Source: Halobacterium sp. CBA1132 (lineage in GTDB: Archaea; Halobacteriota; Halobacteria; Halobacteriales; Halobacteriaceae). From it: a DNA stretch of 64,000 nucleotides. Shown in pieces: positions 8,388 through 15,968 of the stretch. The stretch is from the NCBI RefSeq assembly GCF_001485535.1, contig NZ_BCMZ01000001.1, forward strand, positions 930,001 through 994,000. The letters run 5' to 3'. Position 1 is the stretch's first letter, and every line of letters begins with the position of its first letter. A program made the position numbers and the translations under genes. The notes below the pieces were generated by a model. That model saw only the letters and a list, made by a program, of their open reading frames with translations. It was not told the DNA's origin and searched no databases.

Positions 8388-9430
8388 GTCAGCGAGTACA
8401 CGTTCGCGAGGTAGACCTCGCGCACTCTGTCGCCCCAGTTGTGGGTGTACGTGTCGATGACGTCGTCGGCGACGTCGCCGCGGAGGTACTTCACGACGCC
8501 GCGGTCGCCGGTGCGGTCCCGGAGGTGCGTCGTGAAGAAGTGCCGGAAGTAGTGGGGCGTGACGTTCTCGGCGGCGTCCGCGCCGCTGCGGTACCAGCCC
8601 GCGCGCTCGGCGTGCTCGCGGACGAACGACCGCACCATCTCCGGCGTGAGCCGTTGCCCCCACGCGTCCCGCGTGCTCGCGAACAGCGGCTCCGCCGGCG
8701 ACGGCGTATCCGGGCGTATCGCCAGCCAGCGAACGAGTGCGGCCTTCAGCTCTTCGTCGACGGGCACGAGTGTCGCACGCTTGCGCTTGTTCGACGCCGT
8801 CCGCTCCTCGCCGTTCGTCACCGCGCCGCGGCTCACGTCCGGGTCGACGAACAGCGTGTTCGGACGGCCGTCCAGTTGCGCGCGCGTTCCGAGGTCGTAA
8901 ACGGCCTCGACTTCGGGCGCGGCCAGTGAGAGGTCGCGAACGTCGAGATTACAGAGTTCACCGACGCGCAGTCCCGTCTTCAACAGCGCGAGGACGACCG
9001 CGCGCTCCAGCGGGTGCGTGATACCGGCCACGAACGACCGCATTCCCTCGATTGAGACCTCCCGGCGGGTCGGGTCGGTGTCGATGGCTTCGTCCATCTC
9101 CTGGGTGACCAGCGTCATCGGGTTCCCGTCGAACTCCCCGACTTGGGTCATGTACCCGTAGAATCGGTTGAGGTAGGAAGCGTACGTCGCGACCGTGCTG
9201 TCCGCGTGGTCGCCGCGGAGTTCGTGCACCCACGCCAGACAGTCACGGCGGTCAGCGTCGGCCGGCGACACGCCCGACTCGGCGAGAAACGCCTCGAACT
9301 GCCGGAGGACGCGACCGTAGGCCTCTCGCGTGCGCTCGGACTTCCCGTGGTAGGCCATGTCTTCGAGGAAGTACTCGATGGGGTCGTCGGTGTCGTGGCT
9401 CCGGCCGGTGTCGGCGGCGCGCTCGCTCAT
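8366..9430 (-). CDS. Tyrosine recombinase (integrase) of the element
   Basis: 354 aa from the ATG at 9430, which overlaps the stop of the upstream gene (ATGA). The N-terminal SAM-like domain (EYFLEDMAYHGKSERTREAY) binds core DNA. The catalytic domain shows the first Arg in TGLRVGELCNL (about residue 150), the HxxR box in PHYFRHFFTTH (about residue 293) and the nucleophile Tyr in VIDTYTHNW (about residue 326). It marks the left edge of the mobile element. The closest relatives are probably XerC/D-like haloarchaeal proviral integrases. Confidence 0.93.
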   Translation of the reverse strand: MSERAADTGRSHDTDDPIEYFLEDMAYHGKSERTREAYGRVLRQFEAFLAESGVSPADADRRDCLAWVHELRGDHADSTVATYASYLNRFYGYMTQVGEFDGNPMTLVTQEMDEAIDTDPTRREVSIEGMRSFVAGITHPLERAVVLALLKTGLRVGELCNLDVRDLSLAAPEVEAVYDLGTRAQLDGRPNTLFVDPDVSRGAVTNGEERTASNKRKRATLVPVDEELKAALVRWLAIRPDTPSPAEPLFASTRDAWGQRLTPEMVRSFVREHAERAGWYRSGADAAENVTPHYFRHFFTTHLRDRTGDRGVVKYLRGDVADDVIDTYTHNWGDRVREVYLANVYSLTYRSNGS

Positions 9431-9804
9431 TGGTCCTCCCGGCGGACGTAGCCGCCCTGCCGCGGGTCGTGGCGAATCGCCCCTCGCTCGACCAGCGACT
9501 GCACCGCGTCGTCGAGGCGGTCCTCGAAGTCCCCCGAGAGCTCCGAGACCAGTTGGTCCCACGACACGACGTCCGCCGCAGACACCGATTCGAGGACCCG
9601 GTCTTCGAGGTCACTACCCCCAGGGGAAGCGTCCCCAGAACCGCCCTCCTCGCGGTCGTCGAGGAAGCCGCTTCGCCCGGCCTGAACCATCGTCCGCAGG
9701 TACTCGCTCTGGGACATGTCCAGTTCGTCGGCGTGCTCGCTCCACTCGGATTTCTGCTCGCGGGGCACGTACGTCTTCACGACCGCGCGGTCGTCACCAG
9801 CCAT
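9427..9804 (-). CDS. DUF5805-like RHH/winged-helix protein coupled to integrase
   Basis: 125 aa from the ATG at 9804. The N-terminus (VVKTYVPREQKSEW, then LDMSQSEYLRTMVQAG) is a ribbon-helix-helix-like segment typical of DUF5805 proteins found beside haloarchaeal integrases. The C-terminal half looks like a winged helix (WDQLVSELSGDFEDRLDDAV). It overlaps the integrase start by 4 nt, so it may act as a recombination directionality factor or repressor. That role is inference from position. Confidence 0.8.
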   Translation of the reverse strand: MAGDDRAVVKTYVPREQKSEWSEHADELDMSQSEYLRTMVQAGRSGFLDDREEGGSGDASPGGSDLEDRVLESVSAADVVSWDQLVSELSGDFEDRLDDAVQSLVERGAIRHDPRQGGYVRREDQ

Positions 9805-9981
9805 ACTCCCCGCATCTCCGCCCGGGAACTTCAGTGTTCCGTACACACCGATAAGGGTCTTTATACTTGTCTGCGGGGCTGGTTTGGGTGGGGGTTTGCG
9901 GTGCCAGATTGACTGAACGGGGGTTATGTGTACCAGATTCCGGGAATATAACGCTCAGTCTCGTAGTGCTATCTGGCATCA
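9805..9981. promoter_or_regulatory. Promoter region of the DUF5805-integrase pair
   Basis: No gene is seen here. On the minus strand a TATA-like GTATAAAGA lies about 55 nt before the ATG at 9804, the only good promoter candidate for the integrase operon. Confidence 0.35.
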
Positions 9982-10263
9982 TTAGACTGTCCCCTCGACG
10001 GCGCGCATCCAGACGAGTATCTGTGCGAGCTGCTCTTTCGTGAGCCGGTCGCGATCCTCCTCGACCTCGAAGCCGACTCGGTCCGCAATCTCGAGCAGGA
10101 GTTCGTGTCGCGTGTAGCTCAGGGTGTAGTAGTTGACGACCCGGTCGGCGCCGACGTCTGTGAGCCAGTTGGGGTCTTGCTGGCGGTAGTACTCTCGTGA
10201 GCGGCCAGGCGGCTTGTGCTGGTCGTCTTCGTCGGCGTTTGTGTTGGTGTCGTGGTTGGTCAT
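9982..10263 (-). CDS. Small hydrophilic protein of unknown function
   Basis: 93 aa. The N-terminal 20 residues are low complexity (Asn/Asp/Gln). The rest is predicted helical, with NYYTLSYTRHELLLEIADRVG and LTKEQLAQILVWMRAVEG. No known domain is recognised. Its leader carries the right copy of the inverted repeat and a TTCG-loop hairpin. It is divergent from the HTH gene at 10425 and may belong to the same control region. Confidence 0.65.
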   Translation of the reverse strand: MTNHDTNTNADEDDQHKPPGRSREYYRQQDPNWLTDVGADRVVNYYTLSYTRHELLLEIADRVGFEVEEDRDRLTKEQLAQILVWMRAVEGTV

Positions 10264-10284
10264 GCATTGTTCTCACTCCGTGGA

Positions 10285-10326
10285 GCCGCGTTCGCGCGGC
10301 CAGATGTAAATCGCATGTCGCTATAT
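10285..10326 (-). repeat. Integrase-flanking inverted repeat, right copy with hairpin
   Basis: The 20-mer at 10307-10326 is the reverse complement of 8346-8365 apart from two changes. It is followed on the minus strand by a perfect hairpin GCCGCG-TTCG-CGCGGC (plus-strand 10285-10300) in the leader of the 93-aa gene. This mirrors the left copy, which also has a near-palindrome on the same side. Confidence 0.6.
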
Positions 10327-10364
10327 GTTCCCGAGGGGGCCGGGCGGGTGCATACGGGGTTACC

Positions 10365-10425
10365 AACCACGTTATTGGCCATGTGGTTAAGCCCTCTTAG
10401 TTCTTCCCCACGCGGGCAAGAACTA
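10365..10425. promoter_or_regulatory. Twin palindromic operators in a divergent promoter
   Basis: Two inverted repeats stand in tandem: AACCAC (10365-10370) with GTGGTT (10383-10388), and TAGTTCTT (10398-10405) with AAGAACTA (10418-10425). The second ends at the possible start codon of the HTH gene. They lie between that gene and the divergent 93-aa gene and look like repressor sites, perhaps autoregulatory. Confidence 0.5.
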
Positions 10426-10697
10426 TGGTTCTGCCCCGTATGGCTAAGACTATGGCCCCAGAAGGAACAGCCACAGACGTGCCGCGTCCTCGAAAACCGC
10501 CCGAACCGGACGAAGTCCTCGACGAGATGGACGTCAACCGCTGTTACGTCGTCGCCGATCTCGTCGTCGAGTTCGAAGACGAATACGACCCCAGCCGGGG
10601 AACGGTCCGAAACCGCCTGGAGTTCCTCGTCGAGGAAGGTGACGTCGAGCGCGTCAAGCACGCGAACGACACGGTCACCTATCGCCGCGTCGAGTGA
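10425..10697 (+). CDS. Winged-helix DNA-binding protein
   Basis: 90 aa from the ATG at 10425, though ATGs at 10443 and 10452 are equally good and would free the operator from the coding region. The core (DVNRCYVVADLVVEFEDEY, then GTVRNRLEFLVEEGDVERV) is a winged helix with a final wing strand TVTYRRVE. It is the only rightward gene in the first 4 kb of the element and faces the leftward 12-gene operon, so it may be its regulator. Confidence 0.75.
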   Translation: MVLPRMAKTMAPEGTATDVPRPRKPPEPDEVLDEMDVNRCYVVADLVVEFEDEYDPSRGTVRNRLEFLVEEGDVERVKHANDTVTYRRVE

Positions 10698-10744
10698 ACG
10701 CGAGCTCGTCGAGCGAGGAATACGTTTCTCGGACTGCGCACTCG

Positions 10745-10924
10745 TCATAGGCACACCTCCGACCCCTGGCAGGGGTCTGCGTAGATGCTACCGTTGCTGA
10801 ACACGGCCAGGAGGACGATGCAGAGGATCATCCCCACGGAGAGACCGAGCAGGAAGACCTCCACACGGCTCAGGCCTCCCATGAACGTCTGCGGATTCTG
10901 CTGCGAAGATCCCTCGCTACTCAC
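10745..10924 (-). CDS. Small single-pass membrane protein, last gene of early operon
   Basis: 59 aa from a GTG that overlaps the stop of the preceding gene. One strong transmembrane helix is visible (VEVFLLGLSVGMILCIVLLAVF), followed by a short tail with two Cys (DPCQGSEVCL). Function unknown. It closes the tightly packed leftward operon 14582-10745. Confidence 0.6.
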   Translation of the reverse strand: MSSEGSSQQNPQTFMGGLSRVEVFLLGLSVGMILCIVLLAVFSNGSIYADPCQGSEVCL

Positions 10925-11147
10925 TGTCCTCACCTCCCGAACTCAGCGTCGAGAAGCACCACATCCAGCTGAGGAAGAACAGCGTCGCTCCGAAGAGCAA
11001 CGTCACGAGACCGCCTTCGATTGTCTCAAACTCCCCAGCGATGCTGATGATGGCGAACGACGCACCGACTCCGAGAGCAGTCGGAACGATTGCGTACGCG
11101 GCTTCCCGCAGCTGCAGGTCTCCGCGGTCGAAGTCCTCACTCGCCAT
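10917..11147 (-). CDS. Small two-helix membrane protein
   Basis: 76 aa. A charged N-terminus (MASEDFDRGDLQLRE) precedes two hydrophobic helices (IVPTALGVGASFAIISIAG and LVTLLFGATLFFLSWMWCF). Function unknown. It overlaps both neighbours by 8-11 nt. Confidence 0.65.
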   Translation of the reverse strand: MASEDFDRGDLQLREAAYAIVPTALGVGASFAIISIAGEFETIEGGLVTLLFGATLFFLSWMWCFSTLSSGGEDSE

Positions 11148-11412
11148 CGGAGGATAGCACCTCGACGTTTACCTCAGTACGGGCCTCGTGGCGAAGCTCC
11201 GCTAGCGGAGTGTCCTCGCTGACGACGCCGTACCCCTTCGCCTGCCTGAGCGCCGTCTCTCGGAGTGTCTCCACGTCCGCAAGCGCGGGGCCGACGCTCA
11301 TCTCCTGCTCTCCTCCGAGGCTGTGCAGTCGTGACGCCGCCGCGTCTATCAACGCGATTGCTTCAACGAGGTCGTGGTGCGGACCTCCACGGCCGTCTCG
11401 TTCACTCGTCAT
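11137..11412 (-). CDS. Small helical protein of early operon
   Basis: 91 aa, soluble, mostly helical (DLVEAIALIDAAASRLHSL; DVETLRETALRQAKGYGVV). No known family recognised. It overlaps the genes on both sides, a sign of translational coupling. Confidence 0.65.
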   Translation of the reverse strand: MTSERDGRGGPHHDLVEAIALIDAAASRLHSLGGEQEMSVGPALADVETLRETALRQAKGYGVVSEDTPLAELRHEARTEVNVEVLSSDGE

Positions 11413-11653
11413 CGTACCACCCCACGCCGACTACCTCCCAGTCACGAGGAACGAAGTGCTGGTCCATCTCCACGGAGACAAGCGCTCCGTGCTCCTCGAT
11501 CCGGGCACGCTTCACCACATCTCCATCGGGGTGCTTGACGCGGGCGACCGTCGCCATGCCGTTCGGCAGCTCCGGCAGGTCACCCGCCATCAGGTGTTCC
11601 TGCGGGCTCGGACGCGTGATATGCGGAATTGCCTGCCCGTCCTCCGCAGTCAC
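11402..11653 (-). CDS. Small protein of unknown function
   Basis: 83 aa from a GTG whose bases overlap the upstream stop (GTGA). The C-terminal half looks like a beta domain (ATVARVKHPDGDVVKRARIEE, DWEVVGVGW). No family recognised. Confidence 0.6.
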   Translation of the reverse strand: MTAEDGQAIPHITRPSPQEHLMAGDLPELPNGMATVARVKHPDGDVVKRARIEEHGALVSVEMDQHFVPRDWEVVGVGWYDDE

Positions 11654-11958
11654 GCTCGTAGCACCCCCAGGTAAAGTGCGATACCGCCGTAAACGAGCGC
11701 CACGACGGCAAACTTCACTGTCATCTGCTTCTCTCGCATCATCGTCGCGCCGTAGTGGAACGCAATCATCCAGGCCAGAATTGGTCCAGCCAGCACTGCA
11801 GGCCAAGACGCTCCTGCGTCCCGTAGCGCGCGCCCGATCTCGACGGTGACGGCAGACGATAGCACGATGCCAACGAGAGCCCCGGAGGCCCAATTGCAGA
11901 CCTCCGTAATCTCGCCCCACGGAAGGCGCTGAGCGGTACACTCTGCTGTATCGCTCAT
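11650..11958 (-). CDS. Three-helix membrane protein
   Basis: 102 aa. Hydrophobic helices lie near residues 26-42, 52-68 and 80-100 (FAVVALVYGGIALYLGVLR), with a charged MMREKQMTVK loop between the last two. Holin-like in size and topology, but no lysis partner is adjacent and no family is recognised. Confidence 0.65.
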   Translation of the reverse strand: MSDTAECTAQRLPWGEITEVCNWASGALVGIVLSSAVTVEIGRALRDAGASWPAVLAGPILAWMIAFHYGATMMREKQMTVKFAVVALVYGGIALYLGVLRA

Positions 11959-12227
11959 GCGTTCTCACCGTAGTTGAACTGGACGCCGCCGTACGGCGCG
12001 TGCTCGTCGTCGTAGACAAGACCACAGGGAACGTCGCACTGGACGAGGCGGTGGGCCATCTGCTCGGCGACACTCCGGCAGTGGGCGTTCTGACCGCTCA
12101 CCCAGACGACACCGTCCTCGATGTTGAACGTCCGATCTTCGAAGTGGCGGCCGAGGACGTCCTCGACGACCGCCCGGTAGTCTGCCGGTTCGGTGGACCG
12201 CTCGATAGCAGCATCTGTATCACTCAT
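11955..12227 (-). CDS. Small protein of unknown function
   Basis: 90 aa from the ATG at 12227. Soluble alpha/beta. NIEDGVVWVSGQNAHCRSVAEQ and QCDVPCGLVYDDE are the distinctive segments, with two Cys that could pair or bind metal. It overlaps the next gene by 4 nt. Not recognised. Confidence 0.6.
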   Translation of the reverse strand: MSDTDAAIERSTEPADYRAVVEDVLGRHFEDRTFNIEDGVVWVSGQNAHCRSVAEQMAHRLVQCDVPCGLVYDDEHAPYGGVQFNYGENA

Positions 12228-12447
12228 CTTCGCCCACCTCCAGCTCGTCGAGGACCTCACGAAGCGCACCAGCTTCGCCCGACATGAGGTACAGCTCTTT
12301 GTCGCAGTCGATGCCGCCGAGTTCGATCATCACGTCGCCGCCCGGGTAGACCTCCGCCCAGACCTTCCGCGCCTCCTCGGGCCGGCGCGTGGCAGCCTGA
12401 GGCCGATCATCTCCCGCACTCTCTTGCTCACTGGGCAACGGGACCAC
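12220..12447 (-). CDS. Small acidic protein of unknown function
   Basis: 75 aa from a GTG at 12447 lying inside the end of the upstream gene; a later TTG is also possible. The conserved-looking core is VWAEVYPGGDVMIELGGIDC, then LYLMSGEAGALREVLDEL. No family recognised. Confidence 0.55.
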   Translation of the reverse strand: MVPLPSEQESAGDDRPQAATRRPEEARKVWAEVYPGGDVMIELGGIDCDKELYLMSGEAGALREVLDELEVGEDE

Positions 12448-12805
12448 CCACTTCGTAGACGTTGAGCGCGTCGCCGAGCTCGTCTTTCGCTTCGGCCATC
12501 GCTTGCTCGATGGCGTCCTCACGCGTCAGTGCGTGCGGGTAGTACCACTCCCACTCGCCGTCCATGTCCTCGATGGCGATCTGCCACTCCGGCAGGTCGA
12601 ACTTGTGGACGTCCTCGAAGGCATCGAGGGCGCGCTTCAGTCCCTCGTTGACGCCTTCAAGGTGAGAGCGGTCGACCGATTCCGGCCCGGTGTCCTCGAT
12701 TTCGGACTGGACGCGCTCTTTCTCCTTCACCAGTTCAACCATCGCCTCAGTCGCTGACTGAGGAGAGACTGCCGTGGACCCATCGCTGTCGGTGTTCTGA
12801 CTCAT
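12428..12805 (-). CDS. Acidic coiled-coil protein of early operon
   Basis: 125 aa. A Ser-rich start, then a helix (ELVKEKERVQSEIED) and a C-terminal region with aromatic-rich DGEWEWYYPHALTREDAIEQA. No known domain. It overlaps both neighbours. Confidence 0.6.
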   Translation of the reverse strand: MSQNTDSDGSTAVSPQSATEAMVELVKEKERVQSEIEDTGPESVDRSHLEGVNEGLKRALDAFEDVHKFDLPEWQIAIEDMDGEWEWYYPHALTREDAIEQAMAEAKDELGDALNVYEVGGPVAQ

Positions 12806-13371
12806 GACATCAACCTCCGTAGGAAACCGCGGGAATCACTGTCTTTCTCGTCTTCCTCTGCCTCTTCGAGGACGCGTTCGGCTTCGTCGGCGGCCGCGTG
12901 AAGGCCGTCAGCGATCTCCCGCGCTTGCTCGATGCTGAGGCTGTGGTAAGTGTGGAAGTGCGGCCGGTCGTCCTCGCGGTCGATCTCCCGGACCGTGCCT
13001 GCTGCGAGCGCGACGTCCGGGCCGTCCCGGTGGACGGTCACGCCGAAGTCGGCGTCCTGCGGGTCCAGCATCGAAACGCTCAGCAGCTGGGAGTCGAGCT
13101 CGACGCTGTTGTACTCGCTCAGCGTGACCTCGACGACGTCCGAGTACTGGTCTTTCTGCTCGGTAGTTCCGTGCAACTCCTCACCGCCGTCGGCGCGCGC
13201 CTTCTCGCTCCGGCAGACCGAACACGTGACGCCTTCGCCGCTCGTCGGGCCGCCGCACTCGGGGCACTCGTAGTCGTCGAGGTCGCTGGTATCGGGAGCG
13301 TTGTGCTCGACGCTGCAGAGCTCACAGCGCGCGCCCTGACAGTCGCGGCCGCATTCGAGGCAGTCGGACAT
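12802..13371 (-). CDS. Protein with tandem zinc ribbons
   Basis: 189 aa from the ATG at 13371. Three CxxC-type pairs at the N-terminus (CLECGRDC, CELCSVEH, CPECGG, CSVCRS, residues 4-55) suggest two small zinc ribbons. An acidic beta domain and a C-terminal amphipathic helix rich in Glu follow. Proteins of this kind often modulate transcription in haloarchaeal viruses; that is inference. Confidence 0.7.
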   Translation of the reverse strand: MSDCLECGRDCQGARCELCSVEHNAPDTSDLDDYECPECGGPTSGEGVTCSVCRSEKARADGGEELHGTTEQKDQYSDVVEVTLSEYNSVELDSQLLSVSMLDPQDADFGVTVHRDGPDVALAAGTVREIDREDDRPHFHTYHSLSIEQAREIADGLHAAADEAERVLEEAEEDEKDSDSRGFLRRLMS

Positions 13372-13883
13372 CACGCGTCACCTCCATCTGCAACGAAGGG
13401 GTCGTTCTCGCGTGGGACGAGCGTGAGCCCAGCGTCGTATTCGTAGACGCGGACGTCCTCGCCGCTCTCGAAGTCCTCGAGCGACCGGAGTGCCGCAGGA
13501 CGCACGTGGACGAGGAGGCCGTGGCCGCGGTTCTGCATCTTCGCGGTGCCGATGGTCTCGCAGCCCGCAGTCTTCTCGACCAGCTGGACGCCCGCTTCGT
13601 TCTCGTCGTCGATGGCGACGACGTCCGTGTCGGTGGTCCAGTCGATGTGCGCCATCGCAGCGACCGACACCTCGACGGTGTAGCCGTCTGCGGAGTAGAC
13701 GCCGCGGTAGCCTGGGCCGGTCGGGTTCGTGTACTTCGAGGTGACGCCGCCGTCGGCGACGAGTGGCGGCGTCGCGCCACCGTCCGGGTCGTCGTCGGTC
13801 CACTCCTCGCAGTCGTGGTCCTGGAGGCTGGAGAACGAGTCGAAGTCCGTGCGCCCGCAGTTCCCACATTCGTAGTGGGGCAT
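13371..13883 (-). CDS. Zinc-finger protein with C-terminal beta domain
   Basis: 170 aa. The N-terminus CGNCGRTDFDSFSSLQDHDC has the spacing of a C2H2/C2HC-like finger. Residues 45-170 are acidic beta-rich (YRGVYSADGYTVEVSVAAM). The stop overlaps the next start. Function unknown; a DNA- or RNA-binding role is inferred from the finger. Confidence 0.7.
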   Translation of the reverse strand: MPHYECGNCGRTDFDSFSSLQDHDCEEWTDDDPDGGATPPLVADGGVTSKYTNPTGPGYRGVYSADGYTVEVSVAAMAHIDWTTDTDVVAIDDENEAGVQLVEKTAGCETIGTAKMQNRGHGLLVHVRPAALRSLEDFESGEDVRVYEYDAGLTLVPRENDPFVADGGDA

Positions 13884-14362
13884 CAGTCGTCACCTCCGGC
13901 GCGTGGCGCGAGCGTGCTCTCGGTGACGAGCTGCGTGTCGAGCGCGACGGTCGCCTCGAGCAGTCGCCGCCCCTCGTCGCTGAGTTCGTACTTGTTCGTG
14001 CGGTTGTCCAGCTTCCCCTTCTCGACGAGGCCCTTGTTCGCGAGGATGTCGAGGTTCGGGTACAGGCGGCCGTGGTTAATTTCGGCGTTGTACCACGTTT
14101 CGAGTTCGCGCTTGATGTTGAGGCCGGACTGGTCTTCGGGGCGCTGCTCGATAGCGCGGATACCGCGGAGGACGTCGCGCTGGAACGCGTTGAGTTCGTC
14201 GTACCAGACGGCGGTGTCGACGCCACCGTCGGCCACTAGGCGCTGGCCGTCGTCGGTGTCCTCTGGGTAGAGGTCGACGCGTTCGGCTTCGAATTCGTTC
14301 AGGTGCGTCTGCGCGACGTTGTAGACAGCGCGCTCGCTGCGCTGGTAGGTTTCAGGATTCAT
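13883..14362 (-). CDS. PadR-family transcriptional regulator
   Basis: 159 aa from the ATG at 14362. The C-terminal half is a typical haloarchaeal PadR winged helix: LNAFQRDVLRGIRAIEQ, GLNIKRELE, INHGRLYPNLDILANKGLVEKG, NKYELSDEGRRLLE. The N-terminal about 60 residues are not recognised. As second gene of the leftward operon it could bind the 32-bp palindrome at 14722-14753. Confidence 0.85.
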   Translation of the reverse strand: MNPETYQRSERAVYNVAQTHLNEFEAERVDLYPEDTDDGQRLVADGGVDTAVWYDELNAFQRDVLRGIRAIEQRPEDQSGLNIKRELETWYNAEINHGRLYPNLDILANKGLVEKGKLDNRTNKYELSDEGRRLLEATVALDTQLVTESTLAPRAGGDD

Positions 14363-14582
14363 TGTTAGCGTCCTCCAGGAGAGTCTCGGCCTCGCTGAGT
14401 GCGAGCCGGATGTCGGCGGCTTCCTCGCGGAACGCTTCGAGGTCGCCCTCGCTCGCGGTGACTGCGAGGCCGAGGAAGTCGTTGTGGCTGTCGCGAATCG
14501 TCTCGACAGCTTCGACCGTCGGTGGTTCTTCGCTCGATGCGTCGTCGGAACGCTTTTGCGCGCTTGGTTTGTTTTCTTCCAT
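14352..14582 (-). CDS. First gene of leftward operon: small acidic helical protein
   Basis: 76 aa. A polar N-terminus (MEENKPSAQKRSDD) and one long amphipathic helix region (EAVETIRDSHNDFLGLAVTASEGD, then IRLALSEAETLLED). No family recognised. Overlaps the PadR gene by 11 nt. Confidence 0.6.
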   Translation of the reverse strand: MEENKPSAQKRSDDASSEEPPTVEAVETIRDSHNDFLGLAVTASEGDLEAFREEAADIRLALSEAETLLEDANNES

Positions 14583-14721
14583 GGGTCTCGTACCCTGATA
14601 CGAGGTCCCGTGCGGGCCCGCTGCCTCGACAGCGGGGTCCGCTTCTGTTTCGAATGGACCCGGGTAGTAGCGAGTCCGCGGGGTACCTCGTTAGACGTAA
14701 TTGGAATGACCAGCCACTTAA

Positions 14722-14753
14722 TTCTTTGTCTATTCTTGAGAATGAACAGAGAA
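14722..14753. promoter_or_regulatory. 32-bp imperfect palindrome in divergent promoter
   Basis: The two 16-nt arms begin TTCTTTGTC and end ACAGAGAA. They match at 12 of 16 positions and every mismatch is a transition. The centre is ATTCTTGAGAAT. A TATA-like ACTAATAA follows directly. It separates the leftward early operon from the rightward HTH gene and is a strong operator candidate. Confidence 0.6.
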
Positions 14754-14803
14754 CTAATAACAGGAGTATGATAATTTATGGGCTGGGCGAGCAGAGTAAC
14801 CAT

Positions 14804-15076
14804 ATGGCCGGCCGTCCACCCGACACAACAGACCGCGAAATTCTCGCCATCTTCGCGGATTCTGACGAGCCAATTCTCTCTACCGTCGAAGTATCTGAGG
14901 TGCTTTCCTACAGTCAGGGTGGCACCTACAAACGCCTCGACGCTCTCGAAGACGCCGGCTTGCTCGCCTCGAAGAACCTCGGAAACGCGAACGCTTGGTG
15001 GCTGACTGACGCCGGTAGGGACTTTTTGCAGAGCGACGAAGACATGATTTCTAATTGGAACGGAAAAGAGACGTAG
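14804..15076 (+). CDS. Winged-helix transcriptional regulator
   Basis: 90 aa from the ATG at 14804 (an in-frame ATG at 14768 would add 12 residues). MAGRPPDTTDREILAIF and GGTYKRLDALEDAGLL, AWWLTDAGRDFL are the marks of a common haloarchaeal wHTH family in proviruses. It is divergent from the leftward operon across the 32-bp palindrome, the layout of a repressor switch. Confidence 0.85.
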   Translation: MAGRPPDTTDREILAIFADSDEPILSTVEVSEVLSYSQGGTYKRLDALEDAGLLASKNLGNANAWWLTDAGRDFLQSDEDMISNWNGKET

Positions 15077-15142
15077 CGCCACTATTACGAGACGGGCTTG
15101 CTGGAGAGTAGATTTAACACCCAACCGCGAGAGAATATCTCT

Positions 15143-15553
15143 ATGCTGGCGCTTGCCTTCATCATCTTCGGGAGGAAAGTTCGTGACAAGGTCTACGGGC
15201 CGGCGTATCCAGCGCACTGCAACAACTGCGATAACGACGTGTATCTGCACGCGTTGAAGTGGCGGAGTTGGGCACACATCTTCTGGATTCCGCTGATACC
15301 GTGGTTTAGCCGTGGCGAGCTTGTTTGCCCGATCTGCAATAACTACATGAAGCTCGACCGGAGCGAGCTCAAGCGTGCGAAGAAACTCGCTAGGACTTTG
15401 GAGGACCTCGAAAACGGAGACGCGACTGAAGACGATTACAAGGCCGCGCTCAAGGACTTCGACGCAACCGCCGAATTGACCCCAGTCGAGCCTACTGGTG
15501 GAACGCCCAGCCGTGACCCGGACAGCTGGTCCGACAGTACTGAGAGGAGTTAG
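15143..15553 (+). CDS. Zinc-ribbon membrane-associated protein
   Basis: 136 aa from the ATG at 15143. Two CxxC pairs (CNNCDN and CPICNN) frame a Trp-rich hydrophobic patch (WAHIFWIPLIPWF), the layout of the zinc-ribbon family whose pattern is CxNC, then W/F-rich IPxxP, then CPxC. The tail is charged. Function unknown. Confidence 0.7.
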   Translation: MLALAFIIFGRKVRDKVYGPAYPAHCNNCDNDVYLHALKWRSWAHIFWIPLIPWFSRGELVCPICNNYMKLDRSELKRAKKLARTLEDLENGDATEDDYKAALKDFDATAELTPVEPTGGTPSRDPDSWSDSTERS

Positions 15554-15555
15554 CC

Positions 15556-15798
15556 TCATGCTGTTTTGCTACGGTAGCCCTTGATGTTGACTTCGTCGCG
15601 CTCGTAGACTTCGCCAGTCTGCTTGTCGACGAGCTCCGTGAACTCAGGGTCGACGTCGTCGTGACTGCGCGCGCAGGCGGTACAGTACCAGTGATGGTTC
15701 GTCGGCTCAAATTGCGAATGCCCTCGAGGACAGCGGTAGCGCCAGCGCTGGATTTCGTCGTCGGTGTCGATAGTGAGTCGTGCTTCCTGACTCGACAT
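15556..15798 (-). CDS. Small zinc-ribbon protein
   Basis: 80 aa. RYRCPRGHSQFEP and HWYCTACARSH form one zinc ribbon of C-x2-H / C-x2-C type. The tail (ELVDKQTGEVYERDEV) is beta. It converges on the preceding gene. Small ribbons like this are frequent in haloarchaeal mobile elements. Confidence 0.65.
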   Translation of the reverse strand: MSSQEARLTIDTDDEIQRWRYRCPRGHSQFEPTNHHWYCTACARSHDDVDPEFTELVDKQTGEVYERDEVNIKGYRSKTA

Positions 15799-15968
15799 AC
15801 ACCGTGGTGGAACTGGTACCTACTTAGGTGATAGTCGTACCCGAAGTGAAAGTAGAACCTGACGAAAGCACCATACTGGCGCTACACGCCGTCAGACGCA
15901 TGAACGACGACAGACCACTTTCACTACTGGTTCATTACAACTAACTCCCCCACGTTCGAAAGACATGT
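15799..15968. promoter_or_regulatory. Divergent intergenic region
   Basis: 170 nt between two divergent genes, with no ORF. An AT-rich segment near 15930-15945 (TTACAACTAA) may hold the promoter of the metalloprotease gene. No clear palindrome. Confidence 0.25.
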
